The position numbers and the translations under genes are program-made. Shown piece by piece: positions 10,887 through 21,616 of a stretch of DNA of 64,000 nt. The first letter of the stretch is position 1. Each line of letters begins with the position of its first letter. Source of the stretch: Nemertoderma westbladi (Eukaryota > Xenacoelomorpha > Nemertodermatida > Nemertodermatidae). Under the pieces are notes generated by a model. That model was given only the letters and a program-made list of their open reading frames with translations, was not told where the DNA came from and made no database searches. The DNA is taken from NCBI GenBank assembly GCA_032718475.1, contig JAUCBJ010005536.1, positions 1-64,000 of the forward strand, given 5' to 3'.

Positions 10887-11284
10887 TGGAGTCAGATATG
10901 AGGCCCATCACCCATATCTACTCTGGCGTACATGACCCACCATTGGCTGTTGCAGCTCATCTGCTGGGTCATGCCCTGTACCCCTGCTGCCAGGTGTAGG
11001 TCGCAGTGAAGTGCACTCAGAGTGGACATGAGAACACTATATACTCCTGACCAGCCATTGGTAGATCACATCTGCCTGTCTAGGCCATATACCCCTGCAG
11101 CCAAGTATATGGGTCCTTAATCCAGGACCAATGGCGTCCTTATCCCAGAACGAAGGGGGTCCTAGTTACAGGACCATATTTGCCCTAGTAAGAGGGTCTA
11201 TGCAGCTACAGGTGGCACCTCTTTTATGTGCATGGAGGTGGCAAGTTTTCTTGATCATTGACCTACAATACCTGACCTGACCCG
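10887..11284. other. GC-richer leader-like stretch with imperfect internal repeats
   Basis: Repeated phrases such as TGGGTCATGCCCTGTACCCC and AGGCCATATACCCCTGCAGC occur at intervals of about 100 bp. It directly precedes the minus-strand LINE 5' end, so it may be the 5' UTR or promoter repeats of LINE family 1. Alternatively it is host sequence between two LINE relics. Confidence 0.4.
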
Positions 11285-12628
11285 CGGACAACTACAGAAG
11301 GATCAGTTTAACATCGGTAGTATCCAAACTAATGGAAAGGATTGTCGTTGATACCATGTGGGCTCACGGTATAGATAATATAATAATATCTAAACAACAG
11401 TTTGGATTTCAGAAGGGCCGTTCTTCTACACTCCAACTCCTTGATGTCCTCTATAACTGGTCACTGGCCCTCGATAATCTACAATATATTGATGTAGTTT
11501 ACATGGATTTCTCCAAGGCATTCGACGCTGTTCCTCACAAACGTATACTCCTTAAACTCCAATCAATAGGGATAAGTGGAAACTTGTTAGGATGGATTGA
11601 AAACTTTTTTTTTATGTGATAGATACCAACGCGTTCTTGTTGATTGCGAACATTCTGATTGGTTACCTGTGGTCAGTGCCAATGGAGCACCCCAACGGGC
11701 AGTTGCTTCAGTTATTTTCTTCCTTGGCTTCGTAAATGATATACCGTCTCTTATAAGAGTACTTTTATACCTATTTGCCGACGACATTAAAGACAGCGTA
11801 ATGTTCAACCTCCCACACCGCCGATCGGCCCACTACAATCTGACCTAGATATATTATACTCGTGGAGTGTAGCTTGGCAACTTTGTTCAAACATTAAAAA
11901 ATGCAAGTAATGCATATTGGCCATAATAATCCCGAGCTCCCTTACCATCTCGGCGAATCGATGCTATCAGTGTCAGTGTGGGAGAAAGACTTGGGGGTGA
12001 CCTTCCAAAACACCCTCACATTCGGGGAACACATTGCCACCATCGCAAAGAAAGCCAATGGAATAACTGGCCTTATTGCTCAAACCTTTAAACATCTGGA
12101 CAGTGTCACGATAGTCAACTTATTCAAAGCCCTCGTGAGACCAATTCTAGAATATGCATCCCCAGTATGGTCGCCACACCGTGTAAATGAAATACGACTT
12201 TTGGAATCTGTCCAACGTCGGTTGACCAGACTATTGCCTAATCTCCGTAATTAGCCTACACAAAAAGATTAAAGCGGCTTGGTCTACCGACCCTTGAGTA
12301 TGGCCGTTATCGCGCCGACCTCATCCAGGTGTACCGTTATCTTGCGGGTATCGACAACGCTGACTGTAGCATGTTCGAACTTTCTACGACTGGTCTATGG
12401 GGCCACTCAATCAAACTCCAGAAACCCCGTGCTCGGCTGCTGCAGAGAAATACGACATTCCACTTCCGAGTCATCGATCCCTGGAACTCGCTATCTAATG
12501 CCGTTGTAACCGCCCCCAACCTTAACTCTTTTAAAACCCGTTTGAACTCCCACTTTAAAGATTTCCCGCTTAAGTTTACCCCATGGGGGTTCACCCTACT
12601 CTATGTAAAAGTAAAATATCTTCCATAG
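11285..12628 (+). pseudogene. CR1/Jockey-type LINE reverse transcriptase relic (plus strand)
   Basis: Reading starts inside RT with NYRRISLTS (11290 onward). It continues with QQFGFQKGRSSTLQL and VVYMDFSKAFDAVPHKR in one frame to about 11619, then shifts frame to FVNDIP and LFADD (about 11730-11790). A further shift leads to LRPILEYASPVWSPH (11901-12254) and the C-terminal TGLWGHSIKLQ block (12329-12628). At least three frameshifts separate the blocks. The 5' part, including endonuclease, is missing. The T-rich repeats after 12628 probably belong to its 3' UTR. It is diverged from the CR1-like element at 14560-19010, so it is a different family or an older copy. Confidence 0.85.
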
Positions 12629-13860
12629 TAACTCTTAACTTTTTACTCTTTTTACTTATTAACTTTTAATATTTTTCTCGCCTTAATAAAACTTTTATCA
12701 CCACTTTTTAACTTTTAAACTTTTTATAACCTTAATTAAAACTTTATATCACCACTTTTTTAACTTTTTAACTCACTTTTTTTTCTAACCTATATTAAAA
12801 CTTTTTATCACCATTTAATTACACATTAGACCTCATTAATATTTAATATCTTAATAACTAATAGACAAACTGCATTTATTAATATTGATCCTATACTGTA
12901 TAATCAACGTTTTTAACTATGTACATTTCAATAGTTTTTACTCGCGGCTTTACTGTTCTTTCTTAATTTAATTTTTAACTTTCTTTTAATTTTAATCAAA
13001 TAATGAAATATAAGTTTTAAAAATGCTATCGTTAATTAAATCAAGTTTTTAAATATATAAATTTGTTCGTCCTATTTGTGTAAACCATAATTTTATTTTA
13101 CGTTCGAGTTTGTGTAATTTAAGATATTTTTAAGCCCTATACTGGAACTTGATACTGAACTTGGGAGAAACGAAATTGCGACAACTATGGAGAATCGGGA
13201 AGCCTGGAAGGATGTCATTTCCACTGTCCGAGTTCGCTCGACCTAGTAGTAGTTACGCCCTATGCTCTACAGCCATAATTTAAATTACTATACACATGTT
13301 TTAAGTATGATTTTATGCTACATACTTTCATTTACGTACACTCTTATCAACATTAAATAGTGCTAGGTAGTATATTATATTATTCGGAGTCCGGAGACAT
13401 CACGGTCATAGCAGCGAAAGTACACATTAAAATATAACATAAACAGGTAACACATTAAAATAAACAGTAATACAGCTTAGCGACTTATGCTATGGCACGA
13501 AAGTAAAGTAAGTAAGTACTGTATGTAAATAATATTTAGTAATGTAATGTAATGTAATTGCACTCCAAATAATTGCACCGACAAATAAAATAATTAATTA
13601 TTTAAAATTAATCTTAATGACATACATATTCACAAAATGAAATTGAATTAGACCTTTAATTAAACAATTATATGTATGGAGGGAGAAGATAACCCAGGCA
13701 ATGTTGCACTTACGAGCGTATCTCTATTGGAATTAAGTAAAAATATTGCAAACTAAAAAAATAAAATGGTAAAACACGGTCAGTCATTATGAACAGAGAA
13801 AATATAAAAAAAATAAAAATCAAAATCAAATCAAAATACGAGGCGGGGTATAATGTGTGC
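12629..13860. other. AT-rich non-coding stretch with T-rich repeats
   Basis: 12630-12830 has three imperfect units of about 60 bp (AACTTTTTA, then TTAATAAAACTTTTATCACCA), likely the 3' UTR of the preceding LINE relic. The remainder, including a (GTAAT)n run near 13540-13557, has no gene that I can see. Confidence 0.6.
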
Positions 13861-13864
13861 ATAT

Positions 13865-14552
13865 TTAAACAAAATGACACAAGTGACTAAAATCAATATG
13901 ACGTATATGGCAATTAAAAATATACAAATTACGTGCATTAACGGCATCTGAGGGCAAGGAATTCCACACGGATACTATACGGCTGGCAAAACGATTTCTG
14001 ACAACGACTAGCCTGCTAGGCTGTGCAAACAGTTTCCTGTTATGGCCTCGCAAACCTTGCCGTTGCACATGCGAGAAAAAATCGTTAAAATGAAGGTCAA
14101 TGTTATTGTGACAAATATTATAAACCATACGGATATCAAAAATAATTCGCCTAACTTCTAATGGTTGGAGTTTCAAGTGTATTAATCTATTAGAGTAACT
14201 GTTATCTATGTGTGTTAACTGACATCTTGAAAACAATCGTCTGGTGAAATATCGTTGGACGCGCTCAACCAATTTTATATTAAAGATTTGGTGAGGAGAC
14301 CAAACCACAGTACAATACTCTAACAGTGGGCGAACATACGCCTTATAAGCCGTAATAAGTACGTTGACATTAGAAGTGTGGAAGCACCTAAATAATATAT
14401 TGCACATTTTATACGCCTTGGATACTTGTTGGCTGCAGTATTTGCTGAAACGCAGATTTTTGGTAACGATAATACCTAGGTCCTTACAACTCTCCTTGAG
14501 TTCTAGAATAGAACCGTTGAGAGTAGTACATAAAATAACAGAATAAAATAAG
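13865..14552 (-). pseudogene. CR1-type LINE RT C-terminal fragment
   Basis: The minus-strand frame covers the thumb and C-terminal end of a CR1/Jockey RT: the KDLGIIVTKNLRFSKYCSQQ block (14520-14430), then ITAYKAYVRPLLEYCTVVWS, VQRYFTRRLF and the terminal SVWNSLP block, ending with a stop near 13865. Everything upstream of the DLG motif is missing. It abuts the 3' end of the next CR1-like element, which seems to have inserted next to or into it at about 14555. It is related to, but clearly different from, the neighbouring element. Confidence 0.8.
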
Positions 14553-14621
14553 ATCTGAACGCATCTTGAGCAGAATTAAATAAAACTTTAGTTAAACATA
14601 AAATACCATTTAAAAGTGTAG

Positions 14622-17497
14622 TTACATAAAACGATCAAATTTAAGAAAACTATTAAAATTCATTGCAGATATACCAGACTTAAATTGTTCTAAAGTAGGT
14701 GATGTTATTGTATCTAAGGGAATATAATTCCATGGCTTCACAACACGATTACAGAAAGTATTTTGTACAGCTACTGATCGGCACGATAATTGTTGTAATT
14801 TACATGTGTGGCCGCGTGTTGATCGTGATGCAGGTATGGGTTTAAAAATATCAGTAGGACTAATATTTACTAGACCATTAAATATTTTATACACAAGGAT
14901 CACATCAAAGTGGATACGGCGCAGTTCTAGTGCTTCTAATTTTAGAAAGTTTAACCTGTTTGGATATGGAATACTTGCATCTAGTGAGCACCTCTTAAAT
15001 AAACGCATTGTAAAGTATCGCTGCACCGATTCCAATTTGTCACATAAGCCAATAAAGGGCTTACAAGATATAAATGGGTTCCACACTGCACTTGCATACT
15101 CTACGAGTGGTCTAGCATAAACTTTGTAGGCAAATAGAAGAGCACTGATATCATTGGTAACAAAGCATCTAAATATTAGATTAATTGTTTTATAGCATTT
15201 GGCTACTATATTATCTATGTGGTCCTTAAAATAAAGTTTCGTATCTACTTCAACACATAGATCAGGGTTGGATAGAACATTTTCTAACACCTTCATGTTT
15301 ATATTATAGTTAGCACCACAATTACAGTTACCTAAAGTAAGCACCTTGCATTTGTCACCTGCAACGTTAAGTTGCCAGGTATTTGACCAGTTCGAAAATG
15401 TATCCAGGTTCGATTGTAATAAGTTACGATCGTCACTATAACCAAATGATGCAAATAATTTTGTGTCATCAGCGAACAGTCTAGCACTGGTCTCCTCTGT
15501 AAATATACCTGGCATATCATTGACAAACATAAGAAATAGCAGCGGCCCACTACAGGACCCCTGTGGTACCCCTGATATAACTCTCCGGTAGGATGAGTAA
15601 CTATTACGAACCTTGACCCTTTGGATACGACCGGTTAAAAAGCATTTAAACCAGCTAAGCACTTTACCAGAAATACCAAACGATTTCATTTTTTCTAATA
15701 ACTTGGTAGTGACGACAGAATCAAATGCCTTAGCATAGTCTATATATACAATATCAGTAAATTGCTGGTTATTTAAATTATTTGACCAATGAAAAGTACA
15801 ATCAATTAACTGCAAAATCGTACTACGGTTACGTAAAAATCCAAATTGTTGAGCAGATAAAAGGTTATTCTGTAAAAGATAATCAACCATTTCTAGCACC
15901 AAAATGCGTTCAAATAAACGGCAAACTGCTGAGGTCAGTGAAATAGGGCGATAATTTCCAGCTATATTGCGTTTACCTTTTTTAAAACTCGGAATTATAT
16001 CCGCACATTTCCAAATATCTGGTACTTCTCCAGTATCTAGTGAAACTTGGAAAAGATAACTTAGTGGATATGCTATTTCACATCTCAGTAGTTTAAGAAT
16101 TGCCGCAGGGATGCCATCAGGGCAGTGACTATATTTAGCTGGCAGTTTACTTAGGGCTTTACACACCTTACTTGGAGAGAAATTAATTTCTGAGAAAACA
16201 GAGTCAGTAATTGCGTTTACAGTGGGGCATGACTTGTTATCATCAACACCAACCGAGGAGTATTGTTCACTGAGGCATTCGGCCTTATCAGAATCTGATA
16301 GAGCAGTGGTACCATCTGACTTTAGAAGGGGCGATACTGAACTATAACCCTGTTTTCTCTTATTAACATATTTATAGAATGCATTTCTGTCACCACAATT
16401 TAGCACATTAACTTCCTGTTTACAAGAAAATTCCCGCATAGCTGCTGAACAACGTTGACTATGTTCGCGATAGATCGAGGTGCCATTTGGAGTTGAAGTT
16501 CTTTTCCTCCAGAGGCGCCGCTTTCTAGCTAACAGTCTTCGGATGTGCAGAGGGTGCCTGCGGGGGTTTCTATGTACTAGGTGTAAACTTAGGTACAAAA
16601 CGGTCAAAAGCTGATAATAATTCACCATGGAACTCGTCCCAACATGATTGAGCAGAGTTACCATTACTGAATAAGTTATTCCAATCAATACTTTCTAAGT
16701 GTGACTTAATGCCTAGAAGGTCCATTTTACGAAAGCAAAAATGTGTGCCAGATTGACTTTCTTCAATCAGTGACGCACATGCTAAATTAAAAGAAAAGGC
16801 AGAGTGATCACTACTTCCAAAATGCGGTTCACTATTTACATTAAAAATTTGATCCTCATCTGAACAGAGAAGGAGATCGAGAATATTGTTTCCCCTTGTA
16901 GGGAAATCAATATATTGAGTTAAATTATTACGTATCAAAACTTCACTAAATTCCGAAGTAATAACACCTCCATTATTGCCGCGATCGGACCAATTAAAAT
17001 CCGGATAATTAAAATCCCCTACAATAATAGTAGGGTGTGCAACATCACAACCAATCCATTAAACTACATGTTAAACTATTGTATCTATACAACGAGGTTC
17101 TATCCTTGTAACACATATCAGGTGGCCTGTATATACAGGCAAATCGCACTTTATCACCCGCGTTGCTGTCGAGAATGACGCATTCGACTTCGCTAAACTT
17201 CTCAGGAATTTGTACCTCTAAGGGTTGGAGAGACCGTTTGCAGATTAGTGCTGCTCCACCCATAGAACGGTCAGATCGATCGCAACGGAATATCTCGTAG
17301 ACATCTTGATAGATACCTAGAACAGCAGAGTCTGGGGTTGGTGGGTGTAGATCAGTTTCAGTTAGTCCAATGACAGAGTATTTACAAGAAGATAGCATAA
17401 CATCAAGCTCAGATTGTTTAGCAACACTCCCGAGGGATTGGACATTTGTGTAGTAGCAAAGATAATCGCTTGTACAATTAGGTGTTTCATTTCTCAT
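14622..17497 (-). pseudogene. CR1-like ORF2: APE endonuclease plus reverse transcriptase, frameshifted
   Basis: The endonuclease starts at 17497 (MRNETPNCTSDYL). It has YYTNVQSL, IGLTETDL and a GGAALICKR block, then hits TGA near 17045. The continuation IIVGDFNYPDFNWSD, then FPTRGNNILDLL and GSSDHSAFSF is in another frame (17040-16570). A second shift near 16575 leads into RT (about 16570-14622): RPISLTSAVCRLFERI, QQFGFLRNRSTILQL, VYIDYAKAFDSV, GVPQGSCSGPLLFLMFVNDMP, and the catalytic FADD encoded at 15476-15465. The C-terminal end reads AVQNTFCNRVVKPWNYIP. All expected EN and RT motifs are present, so only the frameshifts inactivate this copy. Recoding is unlikely because the shift sites do not coincide with domain boundaries that such elements normally recode. 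Confidence 0.85.
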
Positions 17498-17532
17498 TGT
17501 TCCTAAATATGTGATGTCTCCGTGTTCCCGTT

Positions 17533-18900
17533 TTATGATTGATCAGGAGATCGACTACCAGATACATCCCCTGGGGTTTCAGATTCCTGAGAGACAGAGA
17601 CGTCAGAGATTCTAGAGACCTGGGGACTAGATACCATTGGTATGGGAATGTTGTAATGCGCAGTTGTCCCTGATTTCCTTGGTACTGTTGTATTTCCAAC
17701 AGATTTCCTAGCTGTTGGAGTTTTACGTCGGGTTTCGACATGATGTTTGGCAGCAAGATACTCTGCCTCGTTCAACTGGACTCTAGAACTCCAATCAATT
17801 TTTCCAGTGTCCTGTCTTGTTCGGAGTGAGTAGGTTCCATCGCGCGAATCATAAACTACTGATAGCTGATGCGCAGATTGCATCGCAGATGGCGAAATCC
17901 TGGAGAGATATACGTGGGCTCGAAGAATATCTCTATGTTGCCTAGCACTGGAGGATATGTCTGGCCGAATGAAAATTCGTTTGAATTCATTGCTTGAAGA
18001 TAGAGTACGACACTTAGAGAGCACCAAATCAGCTTCAGGAGAAGTCGAAAATGTCACTTCAACCAATCCCGGATTCCTCTGTATTTGGGATTTCTTGAGT
18101 CGCCGAAGATTAAAGGATTTCACTGAACTACAGTTAATATGATTTAGCACCCGGGTGAAGTACGCATTGTCAGCGTCCTTGCTGTCAGAGTCTGGCATGT
18201 TCTCAACATAGACAGTCTTTGCTACTTCTTGGGATTGTGCGTTAGATCTCAACGCATTTTCCACACATACTTGTATTTTCTCCTCCAGGTTATGTGCGCG
18301 CAGAGGAGTGGCCATGGAGCTATCCTCATTGGACTGGACTGTAACTGAGGGTTTCTTTCTCTTATTATTATTGCGAGATTGTTGTTTCTTCCAGGAGGAA
18401 GCTGCCTCAGTTGATTTCGTATTACTGTCTTCATCCTCAGGAGTTGCAGGTGAATCCAACTTGGCATCATGGTCATTGTGGCCAAGTAGGAACTTCTGCA
18501 GGTCTCCAAGTTGGGTACACAATGCATCCAGCTTAGAGTCAACGGTAGTGATAGTTCTAGTTTTGGATGAAATCACTGGAAGTTTTCGGCATGATATGCA
18601 AAGATATACTAAACAATCCAGAGTCCCCAGAAGATTGTAGACATTTGCAGGGATTTTCGAGTGATTGGAGTGTTCCCAATTCCCACACTGGTGACACTGT
18701 AGGCCGTTGTGGATTACTCGCTTATGACAAGCCACACATTCTTCGTCTTCGTCACCCGTAGACTGACTCAACAAAGAGAAACTGTTAGAATTTCTTGCAA
18801 TCGAGGTTGAGCCAACTGATTGTCGCGTTTTTGAAGTTCCATTAGTTTTAGTTTTAGTTTTTACCAGTACCTGATTCGAAGCCATAACACAGCAACTCAA
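17533..18900 (-). CDS. CR1-like ORF1 protein with PHD-type zinc finger
   Basis: The frame has 455 codons. Residues 1-50 are Ser/Thr-rich. A Cys4-His-Cys3-like zinc finger follows, with Cys at 55, 58, 69 and 72, His at 77/80, and Cys at 101 and 104, as in the PHD/ESP-type ORF1 of CR1/L2-family LINEs. Residues 110-150 are helical. A Lys/Arg-rich low-complexity segment (about 165-190) is followed by an RRM-like or CTD-like fold region (about 225-340; VYVENMPDS, then FNLRRLKKS). The tail from about 390 is Ser/Pro-rich. Such proteins bind the LINE RNA and chaperone it in the RNP. The in-frame Met at residue 6 (18885) is an alternative start. The frame is intact, unlike ORF2. The RRM assignment is tentative. 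Confidence 0.8.
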   Translation of the reverse strand: MSCCVMASNQVLVKTKTKTNGTSKTRQSVGSTSIARNSNSFSLLSQSTGDEDEECVACHKRVIHNGLQCHQCGNWEHSNHSKIPANVYNLLGTLDCLVYLCISCRKLPVISSKTRTITTVDSKLDALCTQLGDLQKFLLGHNDHDAKLDSPATPEDEDSNTKSTEAASSWKKQQSRNNNKRKKPSVTVQSNEDSSMATPLRAHNLEEKIQVCVENALRSNAQSQEVAKTVYVENMPDSDSKDADNAYFTRVLNHINCSSVKSFNLRRLKKSQIQRNPGLVEVTFSTSPEADLVLSKCRTLSSSNEFKRIFIRPDISSSARQHRDILRAHVYLSRISPSAMQSAHQLSVVYDSRDGTYSLRTRQDTGKIDWSSRVQLNEAEYLAAKHHVETRRKTPTARKSVGNTTVPRKSGTTAHYNIPIPMVSSPQVSRISDVSVSQESETPGDVSGSRSPDQS

Positions 18901-19010
18901 TAACGGTACATATAAACATAAATTATAATTTCAGTATGCAGCTATAACTATATGTCTGATTGTCTCAGCAGTAACAACTCACTCACAATACACTAGTAGT
19001 GGGTAAGGTA

Positions 19011-19285
19011 CTTCGTTTGTTTCAGTTTAAATATTTTGACAGTAGTTTAATATTATGTCTGCACAGGTGCAATAAGCTTCTGCTTCCTCCACCTCAATAT
19101 TAAACATTAAACATTAAACAATATGTAATGCTACAATACCGTAGTTGTTGCAGATATACTTACAGTTGTTGTTATTCAGTTATTCTAAGCAGCAAATGTG
19201 CAGACCTGTTTTTTGCTCTTCCACATGACTTGGCTACAACACTTCACTCACCAGATAGCCAGGACTTGGATTTCAGGCCGTCAGG
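19011..19285. promoter_or_regulatory. Probable ERCC3 upstream/promoter region
   Basis: Between the 5' end of the CR1-like element and the ERCC3 start lie about 275 bp of mixed sequence. No TATA box or CpG-rich block stands out. The ERCC3 5' UTR and promoter must lie here or extend into the LINE 5' UTR. Assignment rests on position only. Confidence 0.35.
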
Positions 19286-21616
19286 ATGGGAAAACGAAAG
19301 AACGATACAAGAACTGTTGCTGAGAATGGCAGTAATAAGACGGATTCCAACGGCAAAAAAGTCCGTTGGACTGCGGTGGACTCTGACGACGAAGATGACA
19401 ATCCGGAGCCGGTAACCACCGAAACAACAGTACCGATAGCGAGTAAACAAACAGTTGACACAACGACAACAGATGAATACGGAGCCAAGGACTGCCGCAG
19501 TAAGGTAACACTTAAACAGGACCACGAAATCCGTCCGTTATGGGTGGCCCCAGACGGACACATTTTCCTCGAGTCCTTCAGCCCTGTCTACAAACACGCC
19601 CATGACTTTCTCATCGCGATCGCGGAACCGGTATCCCGTCCGGAACACATCCACGAGTTCCGACTAACCGCGTACTCCCTGTACGCTGCCGTGTCGGTAG
19701 GCCTACAAACCGAGGACATTATCGAATACCTCAAACGTTTATCCAAAACCTCTATCCCCGAAGGAATCCACGAGTTTATCCGAATGTGCACGTTGAGCTA
19801 CGGGAAACTCAAACTGGTCCTCCGGGACGCTCGCTACTTCGTGGAATCCCCGTTCCCGTCGGTGTTGCGCGAACTGCTCCGGGACCCGGCGATCGCGAGA
19901 TGCCGGCATCGCCGCTCGGACCCGCTGATCCCGGGCGACGTGGAACCATCGCGTCCCGCGTTCCCGAGCGGGGCAACCGACCCGGAACAGTCGAAGGAAC
20001 CCGAAGAGAGAATCCCCGCGGATATAACCGACTTCTACGATAAACTCGACGAAGAAGAGCCGACGGGAACATCCACGGTTTCTTTCGAAGTCATCCAGGA
20101 CGAGATTGAGAACCTACAGAAGCGATGCATCGAGATGGAGTTCCCGTTGTTAGCGGAGTACGACTTCCGACGGGATTCTCGGAATCCCGACCTTCCTATC
20201 GACCTGAAACCGTCGACGGTTCTGCGGCCCTATCAAGAGAAAGCGTTGCGTAAGATGTTCGGTAACGGACGCGCTCGCTCCGGGGTTATCGTGCTGCCGT
20301 GCGGTGCCGGCAAGACGCTGGTCGGTGTGACCGCGGCGTGCACTGTACGGAAACGCGCGCTCGTTCTGTGCACCTCCGGCGTCGCCGTGGAGCAGTGGAA
20401 GGCCCAGTTTAAACTCTGGTCGACCGCGGACGATTCCTCGTTGTGTCGGTTCACCTCGGATTCATCGGATCGGCCGGTGGTTAACGGGATCGCGATTTCT
20501 ACCTACTCCATGGTCGCGTTCAGCGGTAAGCGCTCCTACGAGTCCCAGCAGGTTATTGCCTTCCTGCAGTCCCAGGAGTGGGGTCTACTAATCCTGGACG
20601 AGGTCCACACTATCCCGGCCAAACAGTTCCGACGCGTGCTAACCGCGGTGCAGTCCCACTGCAAACTCGGACTCACGGCAACCCTGGTCCGGGAAGACGA
20701 CAAAATATCCGATCTAAACTTCCTAATCGGGCCCAAACTCTACGAGGCGAACTGGTTGGAGTTGCAACGCGATGGATTCATCGCGAGGGTTCAATGCGCG
20801 GAGGTCTGGTGTCCGATGACGCCAGAGTTCTATCGGGAATACCTTGGGACTCCCGCAAGGAGGCGTCTGCTACTATACGTGACCAACCCTAATAAGTTCC
20901 GCGCCACACAGTTCCTCGTGAAGTACCACGAACGTCGGAACGATAAGGTCATGGTTTTCTCAGATAACGTATTCGCCTTAAAGGCCTACGCGAAGCGAAT
21001 GATGCGGCCGTACCTGTATGGACCTACCAGTCAGTCGGAGAGACTCAACATCCTACAGAACTTCCAACACAACCCGCGGGTAAACACTATATTCATCTCC
21101 AAAGTTGGTGACAACTCATTCGATCTCCCCGAGGCAAACGTTCTCATACAGATCTCGTCGCATGGCGGTTCGAGACGTCAGGAGGCCCAGCGGTTGGGTC
21201 GCATTCTACGTCCGAAGCGAACCGGAGGGGGCGACCAGTTCAACGCCTTCTTCTACAGTCTCGTCTCCTTGGACACCACGGAGATGAACTTCAGCCAGAA
21301 GCGGCAACGATTCCTCGTCAACCAGGGCTACGCTTACAAGGTTATCACGCAGCTCGCGGGTTTGGATGACGATGAAGAGTTGGATTTCTCCACCAAAAAG
21401 GAGCAACACCAGTTGCTGCAGCAGGTGCTAGCGGCAACGGATGCAGACGCCGCCGAGGAAGTAGATACTGTGGCTGGGGACTCTGTGGTCAGGAAACAGG
21501 GGACTATGAGCTCCTTGTCGGGAGCCGATGATATCATGTACTTGGAGGTTGAAGGAAGGCCCAAGAAGGGGGCAGCTGGTCAGCACCCGTTGTTTAAGAA
21601 GTTTAGAAACAAATAG
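19286..21616 (+). CDS. ERCC3: TFIIH XPB/ERCC3 DNA helicase-translocase, intronless
   Basis: The 776-codon frame matches animal XPB (human is 782 aa) from the conserved MGKR start to the HPLFKKF C-terminus. XPB is the 3'-to-5' SF2 ATPase of TFIIH, which opens promoters for RNA polymerase II and opens DNA in nucleotide excision repair in the nucleus. Visible parts: an acidic N-terminus; the KDEYGAKD-type and [18 protein letters not shown] blocks of the damage-recognition region (about 60-100); Walker A GAGKT (340-344); DEVH box (438-441); RED motif (469-471); [10 protein letters not shown]; and motif [13 protein letters not shown] near 632-642. The C-terminal ATDADAAEE and SSLSGADD blocks are also conserved. 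Nothing essential is missing. No intron interrupts it, unusual for an animal ERCC3. The coding GC is much higher than in its flanks. It stands alone on the plus strand, downstream of an oppositely oriented LINE. Confidence 0.97.
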   Translation: MGKRKNDTRTVAENGSNKTDSNGKKVRWTAVDSDDEDDNPEPVTTETTVPIASKQTVDTTTTDEYGAKDCRSKVTLKQDHEIRPLWVAPDGHIFLESFSPVYKHAHDFLIAIAEPVSRPEHIHEFRLTAYSLYAAVSVGLQTEDIIEYLKRLSKTSIPEGIHEFIRMCTLSYGKLKLVLRDARYFVESPFPSVLRELLRDPAIARCRHRRSDPLIPGDVEPSRPAFPSGATDPEQSKEPEERIPADITDFYDKLDEEEPTGTSTVSFEVIQDEIENLQKRCIEMEFPLLAEYDFRRDSRNPDLPIDLKPSTVLRPYQEKALRKMFGNGRARSGVIVLPCGAGKTLVGVTAACTVRKRALVLCTSGVAVEQWKAQFKLWSTADDSSLCRFTSDSSDRPVVNGIAISTYSMVAFSGKRSYESQQVIAFLQSQEWGLLILDEVHTIPAKQFRRVLTAVQSHCKLGLTATLVREDDKISDLNFLIGPKLYEANWLELQRDGFIARVQCAEVWCPMTPEFYREYLGTPARRRLLLYVTNPNKFRATQFLVKYHERRNDKVMVFSDNVFALKAYAKRMMRPYLYGPTSQSERLNILQNFQHNPRVNTIFISKVGDNSFDLPEANVLIQISSHGGSRRQEAQRLGRILRPKRTGGGDQFNAFFYSLVSLDTTEMNFSQKRQRFLVNQGYAYKVITQLAGLDDDEELDFSTKKEQHQLLQQVLAATDADAAEEVDTVAGDSVVRKQGTMSSLSGADDIMYLEVEGRPKKGAAGQHPLFKKFRNK

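Larger units (their letters stand above)
14560..19010 (-). mobile_element. Near-complete CR1/Jockey-like non-LTR retrotransposon
   Basis: The element has a two-ORF structure on the minus strand. ORF1 (18900-17533) carries a PHD-like zinc finger. ORF2 (17497-14622) encodes endonuclease and reverse transcriptase and follows ORF1 with a 35-bp gap. The 3' UTR to about 14560 is AT-rich. The 5' boundary near 19010 is estimated, because no target-site duplication was identified. Length is about 4.4 kb, normal for CR1/L2-type elements. Only two frameshifts and one in-frame TGA mar ORF2, so the copy is comparatively young. Confidence 0.85.
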
